Source of the DNA: Dysgonamonadaceae bacterium | GTDB taxonomy: Bacteria; Bacteroidota; Bacteroidia; Bacteroidales; Azobacteroidaceae | Reading direction: 5' to 3' | Assembly (NCBI GenBank): GCA_031255425.1 | Contig: JAIRSN010000210.1 | Coordinates: forward strand, 1-6,667 | DNA length: 6,667 nt | Shown here: positions 1 through 6,114 of the stretch, piece by piece | Layout of the letters: each line of letters opens with the position of its first letter | How positions within the stretch are numbered: position 1 is the first letter of the stretch | Made by a program: the position numbers and the translations under genes | The notes under the pieces: generated by a model | What the model saw: only the letters and a program-made list of their open reading frames with translations | Told to the model about the DNA's origin: nothing | Databases searched by the model: none

Positions 1-25
1 CCCTCTCCAAAAACCGATACAAGAA

Positions 26-72
26 AACCGATTAAGAAAATTACAGTGAATTTTCCTGATCGGCTTTTTTTT
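26..72 (+). terminator. Rho-independent terminator of a gene left of the window
   Basis: The arms at 26-42 and 49-65 form a 17-position stem with two A-C mismatches and one G-T pair around a 6-nt loop (43-48). A run of eight T follows at 65-72. The T-tract on the right implies transcription on the + strand, ending a gene that lies outside the window. Read in reverse, the hairpin is followed only by TTTTCTTGT, so it would be a weak terminator for the - strand. The 9-mer AAAACCGAT occurs at 9-17 and again at 24-32, so the left arm is partly duplicated. Confidence 0.7.
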
Positions 73-160
73 GAGAGCGCCTCGCAAAAAAATTCTGTGA
101 GCATCTCCGGAAGGGATGCGGCGACGGATTTGCAGGAGGGGGAGACTTTTTAGTCAGCCC

Positions 161-244
161 CGTGAAAACTTCTCCGGGACGTTTGCCAAGATGCCTGGCA
201 ATCGTGAAAATTTGCTTGGGACTTTTCCGGGTTTACCCCGAAAT
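161..244 (+). repeat. Degenerate 21-nt periodic block (four units)
   Basis: The block splits into 161-181, 182-202, 203-223 and 224-244, arranged A-B-A'-B'. A and A' share CGTGAAAA and GGGAC at identical offsets. B and B' share only scattered positions. In the frame starting at 116 the units read as heptads: RENFSGT, FAKMPGN, RENLLGT, FPGLPRN. The conservation of Arg-Glu-Asn and Gly-Thr-Phe at a 7-residue step suggests either an old coding repeat or a DNA repeat with a multiple-of-three period. I infer a decayed repeat locus; expression is not shown. Confidence 0.45.
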
Positions 245-409
245 GGAAAAAAAACTTCGTTCTTCATACTATCTAAACGTTCATTCTTTCAATTTATTAT
301 ATTCTTCCTAATATTTATATAGATATAGGATGATAATACATGCGCGGAGGTTTCATTACACCTTATATATATACAGGTAAAAGACGATGATGCTAATCCG
401 CAGCCCCCA

Positions 410-636
410 AAACCTCATTTCTACCTAATTTAAATAACAAAACAACCTCAGTAGCTCAAGGATATATCTCCTATCATCCAAACCTCATTACCTCATTAAA
501 AACAAAAGGCAATGCAGTCAACCTGAATCAGGAACAGGCGGCGCTGTCTTAATGAGGTAATGAGGTAAGTTAATGTATTATATCTGCTTGGCTACTGAGG
601 TTGTTTTGTTATTTAAATTAGGTGGAAATGAGGTTT
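410..636. repeat. Long near-palindromic element (MITE-like or invertible segment)
   Basis: The outer arms 410-455 and 591-636 are reverse complements at 45 of 46 positions. Inner arms 482-499 and 549-566 are perfect 18-nt reverse complements, in almost the same register (2-nt offset). Between outer and inner arms lie poorly paired stretches (456-481 and 567-590), and the centre is a 49-nt unpaired segment (500-548). The octamer ACCTCATT occurs three times on the left (412, 482, 490) and three times inverted on the right (551-558, 559-566, 627-634). No open reading frame of note lies inside and no clear target-site duplication flanks it. Possible identities are a non-autonomous transposable element, a segment inverted by a site-specific recombinase, or a long hairpin RNA. 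The sequence alone does not decide. Confidence 0.8.
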
Positions 637-646
637 GAAAGCAGAT

Positions 647-664
647 TTTCCGGGAACCCGGAAA
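647..664. promoter_or_regulatory. 18-nt palindrome upstream of the dipeptidase promoter
   Basis: TTTCCGGGAACCCGGAAA has two perfect 8-nt arms around a central AA. It ends 21 nt before the TAnnTTTG box at 686-693, so it sits at or just upstream of where the -33 box would be. That placement would suit an activator or repressor site. No T-tract follows on the + strand, so it is not a typical terminator. A related imperfect copy lies at 224-243 (TTTCCGGG, four bases, CCCCGAAA). Regulatory function is inferred. Confidence 0.4.
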
Positions 665-685
665 GAAAAAAATAAAATAATTCCT

Positions 686-693
686 TATCTTTG
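686..693 (+). promoter_or_regulatory. Bacteroidetes-type -7 box for the dipeptidase gene
   Basis: TATCTTTG matches the Bacteroidetes -7 consensus TAnnTTTG exactly and lies 24 nt upstream of the ATG at 718. This leaves a short, A-rich leader without a Shine-Dalgarno sequence, as is common in this phylum. No TTTG is present at the expected -33 spacing; the palindrome at 647-664 occupies that side instead. Confidence 0.55.
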
Positions 694-717
694 CTTACTC
701 AAAAAACAAAAAAAACA

Positions 718-2352
718 ATGAAAAAAGCAGTTATTATCCTCCTGTTTATCGGCATGGCAACGGCAAAACCGTTTGCCTGCACCAACCTGCTGGTGGCGAA
801 AAAGGCCTCGGCAGACGGATCCACGATGGTCACCTATTCCGCCGATTCGTACGCCCTGTACGGCGAACTGTATCATTACCCCGCCGCCAACCATGCGCCG
901 GGCAGCCTGTTGGACGTTTACGAATGGGACACCGGCAAGTTTTTGGGACAAATTCCGCAGGCAACCCAAACCTGCAACGTGATCGGCAATATGAACGAAT
1001 ATCAGTTGTGTATCGGCGAAACGACTTTCGGCGGTAGAACCGAACTCGTCGACACCACCGCCATCCTGGATTACGGAAGTTTGATCTATATCACCCTGCA
1101 ACGGGCAAAAACCGCCCGCGAAGCCATTCAAATCATGACCGGGCTGGTGAAGGAACACGGCTATTACAGCGGAGGGGAATCGTTTTCGATAGTAGACAAA
1201 AACGAGGTCTGGATACTGGAAATGATTGGGAAAGGCGTTGGCAATAAAGGCGCCGTCTGGGTAGCCGTCCGGATTCCGGACGATTGCATTGCCGCCCATG
1301 CCAACCAGTCGCGCATCCACCAGTTTCCGCTGAACGACAGGGAAAACTGCCTTTACGCCCCGGATGTGATTTCCTTCGCCCGCGAGCAGGGATATTACGA
1401 AGGCACGGACGAGCATTTCAGCTTCGCGAAAGCCTATAACCCCCTGGACTGGGGCGGACTGCGCTTCTGTGAAGCCCGCGTCTGGAGTTTTTACAATCAA
1501 TATACCGGCAACGCCGCACAGTGGCTTCCGTATATTCTGGGCGAAGACCCGGCGCCCATGCCCTTGTACGTAAAACCGGATAAACTGCTGAGCGTTAAAA
1601 ATTTGATGGATATGATGCGGGACCATTACGAAGGAACGGTCTTCGACCCCACGAAAGACCTGGCCGCCGGTCCGTTTCATTCCCCCTACCGCCTTCATCC
1701 GCTGGGATTTGAGGCAGACGGCGTGAAATACGGCTTCGAGCGCCCCATTTCCACCCAGCAAACCGGCTTTACGTTTGTGGGACAAATGCGCAGTTGGCTT
1801 CCCGACGAGGTGGGCGGCGTTTTCTGGTTTGGCGTGGACGACGCCCGCTTCACGGTCTACAACCCCATGTATGCCTCCATGACCCGGACGCCCGAATGTT
1901 ACCGCGTGGGCAACGGCGATTTCACGCATTTCTCGTGGACGTCGGCATTTTGGGTACATAATTGGGTGGCAAATATGGCATATTCCCGTTACGATCAGAT
2001 GGTTCCGGACGCCAAACGTTTGCAGGACCAATTGGAAAACAGTTACCTGGACGCGCAGCCTGCCGTCGAACAACAAGCCCTCGGACTGCTGAACGCCGGG
2101 GACCGGAAAGGGGCAACCGGTTTCCTGACCGCTTACAGCACAAACCTCGCGGAAAACGCGCTCTCGGAATGGAAACAGTTGGGCGAATACCTGGTTGTCA
2201 AATATGCCGACGGGGTGGTGAAAAAGGAAGCCGGCGGGAAATTCCTCTCCAACGAATACGGCGGATCGCAATACCCTGACCGCCCGAAATGGGACGAGCG
2301 TTTCCTGCGGGAACTGGTCCGGCAAACCGGCGACTGGTTGAAAGAAAAATAA
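718..2352 (+). CDS. Secreted C69-family dipeptidase (Ntn hydrolase)
   Basis: This predicted 544-residue enzyme hydrolyses dipeptides and is exported to the periplasm or cell surface. Residues 1-20 look like a signal peptide: Met-Lys-Lys, a hydrophobic core (AVIILLFIG), then a short polar part. Cleavage before Cys21 would expose CTNLLVAKKAS, the N-terminal nucleophile motif of peptidase family C69, as in Lactobacillus PepD. The preceding residues PFA do not fit a lipobox, so a lipoprotein is less likely. Other family-like segments are NMNEYQLCIGETTFGG (91-106), GGESFSIVD (152-160) and HANQSRI (194-200). I chose ATG 718 because it begins the signal peptide directly after an A-rich leader; the in-frame TTG at 691 lies inside the promoter box. 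Length is usual for Bacteroidales members. The mutase gene follows after 19 nt, so the two are probably co-transcribed. Substrate preference is unknown. Confidence 0.9.
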   Translation: MKKAVIILLFIGMATAKPFACTNLLVAKKASADGSTMVTYSADSYALYGELYHYPAANHAPGSLLDVYEWDTGKFLGQIPQATQTCNVIGNMNEYQLCIGETTFGGRTELVDTTAILDYGSLIYITLQRAKTAREAIQIMTGLVKEHGYYSGGESFSIVDKNEVWILEMIGKGVGNKGAVWVAVRIPDDCIAAHANQSRIHQFPLNDRENCLYAPDVISFAREQGYYEGTDEHFSFAKAYNPLDWGGLRFCEARVWSFYNQYTGNAAQWLPYILGEDPAPMPLYVKPDKLLSVKNLMDMMRDHYEGTVFDPTKDLAAGPFHSPYRLHPLGFEADGVKYGFERPISTQQTGFTFVGQMRSWLPDEVGGVFWFGVDDARFTVYNPMYASMTRTPECYRVGNGDFTHFSWTSAFWVHNWVANMAYSRYDQMVPDAKRLQDQLENSYLDAQPAVEQQALGLLNAGDRKGATGFLTAYSTNLAENALSEWKQLGEYLVVKYADGVVKKEAGGKFLSNEYGGSQYPDRPKWDERFLRELVRQTGDWLKEK

Positions 2353-2371
2353 TAAACTAAAATAATGTGTT

Positions 2372-4120
2372 ATGGAAGATACCGTTTTATTGAAACAAGT
2401 AAAGACAAAAGCAAGCGCATGGTTGAGCGATGATTACGATGCGGAAACCCGGAAGAAGGTGCAGGACTTGCTCGACAGGGAAGATGCGAACGATTTAATC
2501 GAAGCGTTTTACAAGGATTTGGAATTCGGCACCGGCGGGCTGCGCGGCATTATGGGCGTTGGGTCGAACCGGATGAATATTTACACCGTGGGAGCGGCTA
2601 CGCAGGGCTTGGCGAACTATTTGAAGAAAGAATTTGCTTCGTTGGCGCAGATCAGTGTCGTTATCGGGCACGATTGCCGGAACAACAGCCGCCTGTTTGC
2701 CGAAACATCCGCCGGTATATTTTCCGCCAACGGAATCAAGGTCTACCTTTTTCCCGCGTTGCGTCCCACGCCGGAAATCAGCTACGCGATTCGCAAGCTG
2801 GGCTGCCAGAGCGGTATTTGCCTGACGGCTTCCCACAATCCGAAGGAATACAACGGCTACAAAGCCTACTGGAGCGACGGCGCGCAAGTCATTGCCCCGC
2901 ACGACAAGAACATTATTGCCGAAGTGAACCAGGTGTCGTCGGTAAAGGACATCCGGTTCAAAGGCAATCCGGCGCTGATTGAGTTGTTGGACAACAAAAT
3001 AGACGAAGCATACATCCGCGACCTGTTGACCGTTTCGCTTTCCGGCGATGCGATTCAACGGCACAAGGCGCTCAAGATTGTTTACACCCCGATACACGGC
3101 ACCGGCGTCACACTGATTCCGGCAGCATTGAAAGCCCTGGGTTTCGAGAACATTATCTCCGTTCCGGAACAGGATGTGATCAGCGGCGACTTCCCGACCG
3201 TCCAGTCGCCCAACCCCGAAGAAGCCGCCGCCTTGAAGATGGCGGTGGAAAAAGCCGTCGAAACCGGCGCCGACCTGGTGATGGCTTCCGATCCGGACGC
3301 CGACAGGGTCGGGGCAGCCGTCCGCAACGAGGCAGGCGAGTTTATCCTGCTGAACGGCAATCAAACCCTGCTGATTTTTATCTATTACCTGATTACCCGC
3401 TGGAAAGAGATGGGGAAATTGAGCAATAACGAGTACATTGTCAAGACCATCGTTTCGACCGAGCTGGTTAAAAACATCGCCCGGAAGAACGGCGTGAAGC
3501 TGTACGACTGCTACACCGGCTTCAAATGGATTGCCGACGTCATCCGCCAGAACGAGAACAAACGGACCTACATCGGCGGCGGGGAAGAAAGCTACGGCTT
3601 TTTAGCGGAAGATTTCGTCCGGGACAAAGACGCGGTTTCGGCGTGCATGCTTCTGGCGGAAATAGCGGCATGGGCGGCAGATCAGGGCAAAACCGTCTAC
3701 GAATTGCTTCAGGATATTTATGTGGAATATGGCTTTTCCAAAGAAATCGGGCTGTCGGTTTATAAGGAAGGAAAATCGGGCGCGGAAGAGATTGAAGCGA
3801 TGATGAAAAATTACCGCGAAAACCCGATGAAAGAGTTGGCAGGTTCGAAAGTGTTCTTCATCAAAGACTTCGCCAAGCTGACCGGCACAGACATCGTCGA
3901 AAACGAGCGCGTCACCCTGAACATGCCGACCACTTCGAATGTGCTTCAGTATTTTGCCGAAGACGGAACGAAAGTGTCCATCCGTCCCTCCGGCACCGAA
4001 CCGAAGATAAAGTTCTATATCGAGGTACACAGCAAGGTCTATTCTAAGGAAGAGTTGGCAGCCGCCGCCGTTGCCGCCGAAGAAAAGATAAATGAAGTGC
4101 GCAAATCACTGGGCATATAA
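2372..4120 (+). CDS. Phospho-sugar mutase (phosphoglucomutase/phosphomannomutase, PgcA-like)
   Basis: This 582-residue cytoplasmic enzyme of the alpha-D-phosphohexomutase superfamily interconverts hexose 1- and 6-phosphates, linking glycolysis with nucleotide-sugar and glycogen synthesis. All four active-site loops are visible. They are the phosphoserine loop TASHNP (152-157, Ser154), the metal loop DPDADR (307-312, Asp307/309/311), the sugar loop GGGEESYG (402-409) and the phosphate loop RPSGTEPK (538-545). The N-terminal FGTGGLRG (52-59) and the total length match the long PgcA-type branch rather than the roughly 450-residue ManB/GlmM branch. Whether glucose- or mannose-phosphate is preferred cannot be read from these motifs. 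The start ATG lies 19 nt after the dipeptidase stop with no promoter between, suggesting a shared transcript. A strong terminator follows. The gene appears intact. Confidence 0.95.
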   Translation: MEDTVLLKQVKTKASAWLSDDYDAETRKKVQDLLDREDANDLIEAFYKDLEFGTGGLRGIMGVGSNRMNIYTVGAATQGLANYLKKEFASLAQISVVIGHDCRNNSRLFAETSAGIFSANGIKVYLFPALRPTPEISYAIRKLGCQSGICLTASHNPKEYNGYKAYWSDGAQVIAPHDKNIIAEVNQVSSVKDIRFKGNPALIELLDNKIDEAYIRDLLTVSLSGDAIQRHKALKIVYTPIHGTGVTLIPAALKALGFENIISVPEQDVISGDFPTVQSPNPEEAAALKMAVEKAVETGADLVMASDPDADRVGAAVRNEAGEFILLNGNQTLLIFIYYLITRWKEMGKLSNNEYIVKTIVSTELVKNIARKNGVKLYDCYTGFKWIADVIRQNENKRTYIGGGEESYGFLAEDFVRDKDAVSACMLLAEIAAWAADQGKTVYELLQDIYVEYGFSKEIGLSVYKEGKSGAEEIEAMMKNYRENPMKELAGSKVFFIKDFAKLTGTDIVENERVTLNMPTTSNVLQYFAEDGTKVSIRPSGTEPKIKFYIEVHSKVYSKEELAAAAVAAEEKINEVRKSLGI

Positions 4121-4129
4121 CCCGCTTCG

Positions 4130-4165
4130 AACGGATGACGGGCAACCGTCATCCGTTTGCTTTTT
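4130..4165 (+). terminator. Rho-independent terminator after the mutase gene
   Basis: A perfect 12-bp stem (4130-4141 with 4146-4157) is closed by a GCAA tetraloop of the GNRA type. The T-rich tail TTGCTTTTT follows. It starts 10 nt after the mutase stop codon and separates the dipeptidase-mutase pair from the DUF2461-regulator pair. The reverse strand shows no T-tract after the stem, so it acts in one direction. Confidence 0.88.
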
Positions 4166-4200
4166 GAAACAGCTTTGAATAAACGAATTTCAGTTTACAG

Positions 4201-4893
4201 ATGAAAACAACGGAACATTTTACCGGCTTCAGCAGCGAGACCTTCCGGTTCTTTGCCGATCTGGAGGAAAACAATTACAAGCCCTGGTTCGAGGAACACC
4301 GGGCGGTTTATGAGCGGGAGGTCCTGCAACCCCTGAAAGCCCTGGCGGTTGCGTTGACGCCCTCTTTTTACGGGATTGATCCGCAGTTGGATCTCCGTCC
4401 CAACCGGATGATTTCGCGCATCTACCGCGACATCCGTTTTTCTTACGACAAAACGCCTTACAAACAGCACATGTGGATTTCTTTTCAGCGGCCTTTCAAG
4501 AAACAAACGCCGGAGTGGGAAACCTTCCCCGGCTTTTACCTGGAAACAGGCAAAGACGGTGCCGGCTACGGCATGGGGATGTTTGCCGCCAAAAAGAAAA
4601 TCATGGACCGTTTCCGCGACCGGGTAGCGTACGAACCGGCGCACTTCCGGGAAATAACGGCGGAACTGTTAAGCACGCATCACTTCCGGTTGGGAGGGGA
4701 AGCGTACAAGCGTCCAGTTAAGAACGACTTGCCGGATGATTTCCAACCGTGGATCCAGCGAAAGGGGCTCTACCTTTTCAAAAACCTGCCGGTAAGCGAG
4801 GTGTTGTTTTCCGAAGCCTTTGTTCCCTATATGGAGAAAGAATTTTCCCTGTTGCAACCTTTGTACGAATTTTTCATCGATGTCTGCGACTGA
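4201..4893 (+). CDS. DUF2461 domain-containing protein
   Basis: This 230-residue protein matches the DUF2461 (TIGR02453) family along its whole length; the family's biochemical function is not known to me. Recognisable blocks are LEENNYKPWFEEHR (21-34), RDIRFSYDKTPYK (76-88), a Gly-rich GAGYGMGMF stretch (120-128), and the C-terminal GGEAYKRP (165-172) with GLYLFKNL (189-196). There is no signal peptide or membrane segment, so it should be cytoplasmic. The length is normal for the family. The gene starts 35 nt beyond the mutase terminator, in an A/T-rich gap with no strong match to the Bacteroidetes promoter consensus. Its last 14 nt overlap the start of the AraC-type regulator, implying joint transcription and probably coupled translation. 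No reaction should be assigned. Confidence 0.9.
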   Translation: MKTTEHFTGFSSETFRFFADLEENNYKPWFEEHRAVYEREVLQPLKALAVALTPSFYGIDPQLDLRPNRMISRIYRDIRFSYDKTPYKQHMWISFQRPFKKQTPEWETFPGFYLETGKDGAGYGMGMFAAKKKIMDRFRDRVAYEPAHFREITAELLSTHHFRLGGEAYKRPVKNDLPDDFQPWIQRKGLYLFKNLPVSEVLFSEAFVPYMEKEFSLLQPLYEFFIDVCD

Positions 4894-5710
4894 TTCCGGC
4901 GACTTTTTCATTGTTCCTTTGGAGCAAACCGGCAAGGACCTGCCCGCTTCCCCGGCAAGCAAAGAGCCGGTAGCCGAACTCGTCCTGGTCACCTCCGGGT
5001 ATGTTGTCCGGGAATGTGACTTCCATTCGGTGCGGATCAACCCGAAAGACATCCACCTTTCTTTTTCCCGCCGGCCGGCATCGATCAGCGAGGGAGGGGG
5101 CGAACTGCAAGGCTGGTATTGCCGGTTCAACGCAGCTTTCAGCGATCCGGTGTACCTGAAGGAAAACCTGAAGAACCAGATCGAGTTGATCAGCAGCTTT
5201 CTCCACCAATATCCCCTGCGTCTGAGGAACAAGACCTTTCAGCGGTTGGCGGTCAACCTGGACTCCCTCACCCACCTGTTTGGCGAAGCGGAAAAAGATT
5301 ACTCCCTGATTCAGGCATACCTCGTCACCTGCATTTATGAAATAAGGAAAGAGATGAAAGAGAGCAGCCTGGACTTCTATCCGGCGAAAGCATTCTCGAT
5401 CACGAAACAATACCACGACCTGCTGCTTGCCCACCTGGAACAGGAACAAAGCCCCGCATTTTACGCCCGATTATTAAAGATCACGCCCAATCACCTCAAC
5501 AAATCCGTCCGGTCAGTCACCGGCAAAACAGCCATCGGCGTACTCAACGAGATGCGGTTGACGGAAGCCAAACTGCGCCTGAAGCATACGGACGACGCCG
5601 TTTGTGAGATTGCCTGTCAATTAGGATTTGAGGACCAGTCGTATTTCAGCCGGTTTTTCAGGAAGGCGACAGGTTCTTCGCCGATCGCTTTCCGGAAGAA
5701 ACAATCCTGA
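4880..5710 (+). CDS. AraC-family transcriptional regulator
   Basis: This 276-residue DNA-binding protein has a C-terminal AraC/XylS double helix-turn-helix. The first HTH is about 195-215 (YARLLKITPNHLNKSVRSVTG region). The second is about 240-265, with the family hallmarks EIACQLGFEDQSYFSRFFRKATG and a following SPIAFRK. The N-terminal half (about 30-90) is probably a small cupin-like sensor fold, judged from position and the beta-rich character of AELVLVTSGYVV; the ligand is unknown. Helical segments lie at about 92-165. I chose ATG 4880 because it is the only Met near the N-terminus; the frame is open upstream only to a TTG at 4820, inside the DUF2461 gene. The start overlaps the DUF2461 stop by 14 nt. 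Such regulators often control adjacent genes, but no target can be named here. Confidence 0.88.
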   Translation: MSATDSGDFFIVPLEQTGKDLPASPASKEPVAELVLVTSGYVVRECDFHSVRINPKDIHLSFSRRPASISEGGGELQGWYCRFNAAFSDPVYLKENLKNQIELISSFLHQYPLRLRNKTFQRLAVNLDSLTHLFGEAEKDYSLIQAYLVTCIYEIRKEMKESSLDFYPAKAFSITKQYHDLLLAHLEQEQSPAFYARLLKITPNHLNKSVRSVTGKTAIGVLNEMRLTEAKLRLKHTDDAVCEIACQLGFEDQSYFSRFFRKATGSSPIAFRKKQS

Positions 5711-5757
5711 ACAATCATTCGTGGGGAAACATTCAATCGGAGGGGGAGATAATTCGT

Positions 5758-5805
5758 CTTTCGGAGGAAGTGAAGAACTGTTTTTCGGAAGAAGTGAAGA
5801 ACCGT
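5758..5805. repeat. Two tandem copies of a 24-nt repeat
   Basis: Copies 5758-5781 and 5782-5805 agree at 21 of 24 positions; the shared core is TTTCGG followed by GAAGTGAAGAA. They fill much of the gap between the convergent AraC gene and the tRNA-Pro gene. A partial third unit may begin at 5806, but the match fades. The period is a multiple of three, yet neither strand gives a credible protein here. Neither the AraC gene nor the tRNA shows a clear terminator hairpin in this gap, so the repeat may matter for transcript ends; that is inference. Confidence 0.7.
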
Positions 5806-5823
5806 CTTTATTCGTTGAATTTG

Positions 5824-5898
5824 TCGAGGTACCAAGATTCGAACTTGGGACCCCCTGCTCCCAAAGCAGGTGCGCTAACCGGGCTGCGCTACACCTCG
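5824..5898 (-). tRNA. tRNA-Pro (anticodon UGG)
   Basis: The reverse strand folds into a full 75-nt cloverleaf. The acceptor arm CGAGGTG pairs with TACCTCG (one G-T pair). The D-stem is GCGC/GCGC. The anticodon stem CCTGC/GCAGG closes the loop TTTGGGA with anticodon TGG at positions 34-36. The T-arm is CCAAG-TTCGAAT-CTTGG, and the discriminator base is A. The 3' CCA is not encoded (the genome reads CAA), so it must be added by the CCA-adding enzyme. It decodes CCN proline codons, CCA in particular. It is transcribed toward the AraC gene and away from the sigma-factor gene. Confidence 0.96.
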
Positions 5899-5914
5899 TT
5901 TTATTTTGCGACTG

Positions 5915-5946
5915 CAAATGTAGCTGTTTTTTCCTGTAACCGCAAC
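5915..5946 (-). promoter_or_regulatory. Promoter of tRNA-Pro
   Basis: On the - strand TACATTTG (5915-5922) matches the TAnnTTTG -7 consensus exactly. A GTTG at 5943-5946 stands 20 nt upstream as the -33 box. The -7 box ends 16 nt before the tRNA 5' end, so the primary transcript would carry only a short leader for RNase P to remove. Confidence 0.75.
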
Positions 5947-6028
5947 TATTTCGGGGGAAATTTCCGGGCGGACGCATTATAATTCTTGACACAGGCATCC
6001 TTTTAAGACAAGCCAAGCAACTCATTCT

Positions 6029-6059
6029 ATTGTAATTTCAAACAGAACCATTAACTTTG
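6029..6059 (+). promoter_or_regulatory. Promoter of the ECF sigma-factor gene
   Basis: ATTG (6029-6032) and TAACTTTG (6052-6059) are separated by exactly 19 nt. This is the arrangement of the primary-sigma promoter of Bacteroidetes (TTTG-N19-TAnnTTTG), with an exact -7 box. Transcription would start near 6065, leaving a leader of about 50 nt before the ATG at 6115. This suggests the housekeeping sigma factor transcribes the gene, rather than the gene being only autoregulated. Confidence 0.78.
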
Positions 6060-6114
6060 CAACACCCCAAAGGTTTCATTGCGAAAAACGGTGAAAATAG
6101 AAATAACACAAAGA

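Larger units (their letters stand above)
1..717. other. Gene-free upstream region (overview)
   Basis: I see no convincing protein-coding gene in this stretch. In order it holds a terminator hairpin with T-tract (26-72), a block with 21-nt periodicity (161-244), a markedly A/T-rich stretch (about 245-400), a long inverted repeat (410-636), an 18-nt palindrome (647-664) and a -7 promoter box (686-693) serving the dipeptidase gene. A 68-codon open frame at 116-322 covers the periodic block. Its C-terminal half simply reads the A/T-rich DNA as Phe/Ile-rich residues, so I do not call it a gene. Confidence 0.7.

Noticed and set aside
116..322. A 68-codon + strand frame covering the 21-nt periodic block
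   Set aside because: The N-terminus is Arg-rich, the C-terminus is low-complexity Phe/Ile from A/T-rich DNA, and no promoter or family match is evident. I kept the repeat but not a gene.
410..636. CRISPR array
   Set aside because: The repeats are inverted and nested, not direct repeats with regular unique spacers, and no cas gene is present.
685..2325. A 546-codon open frame on the - strand opposite the dipeptidase
   Set aside because: It mirrors the dipeptidase gene almost end to end, has no recognisable domain, and its existence follows from G/C-rich third positions of the sense gene. The sense protein has clear family motifs and a signal peptide.
2495..3364. A 289-codon - strand frame within the mutase gene
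   Set aside because: It is a shadow of the intact mutase frame, with no motifs of its own.
4820..4879. Upstream extension of the AraC frame to a TTG at 4820
   Set aside because: It lies wholly within the DUF2461 coding sequence and the added residues are Cys/Asn-rich without family likeness. ATG 4880 gives a normal regulator length.
5824..5898. tRNA-Pro as an integration site for a mobile element
   Set aside because: No repeat of the tRNA 3' end and no integrase gene are visible in the window. The tRNA 3' end faces an ordinary regulator gene.
5621..6025. Open frames on both strands across tRNA-Pro and its flanks
   Set aside because: They read through the tRNA and the 24-nt repeat. Their protein sequences are translations of structural RNA and repeat DNA.
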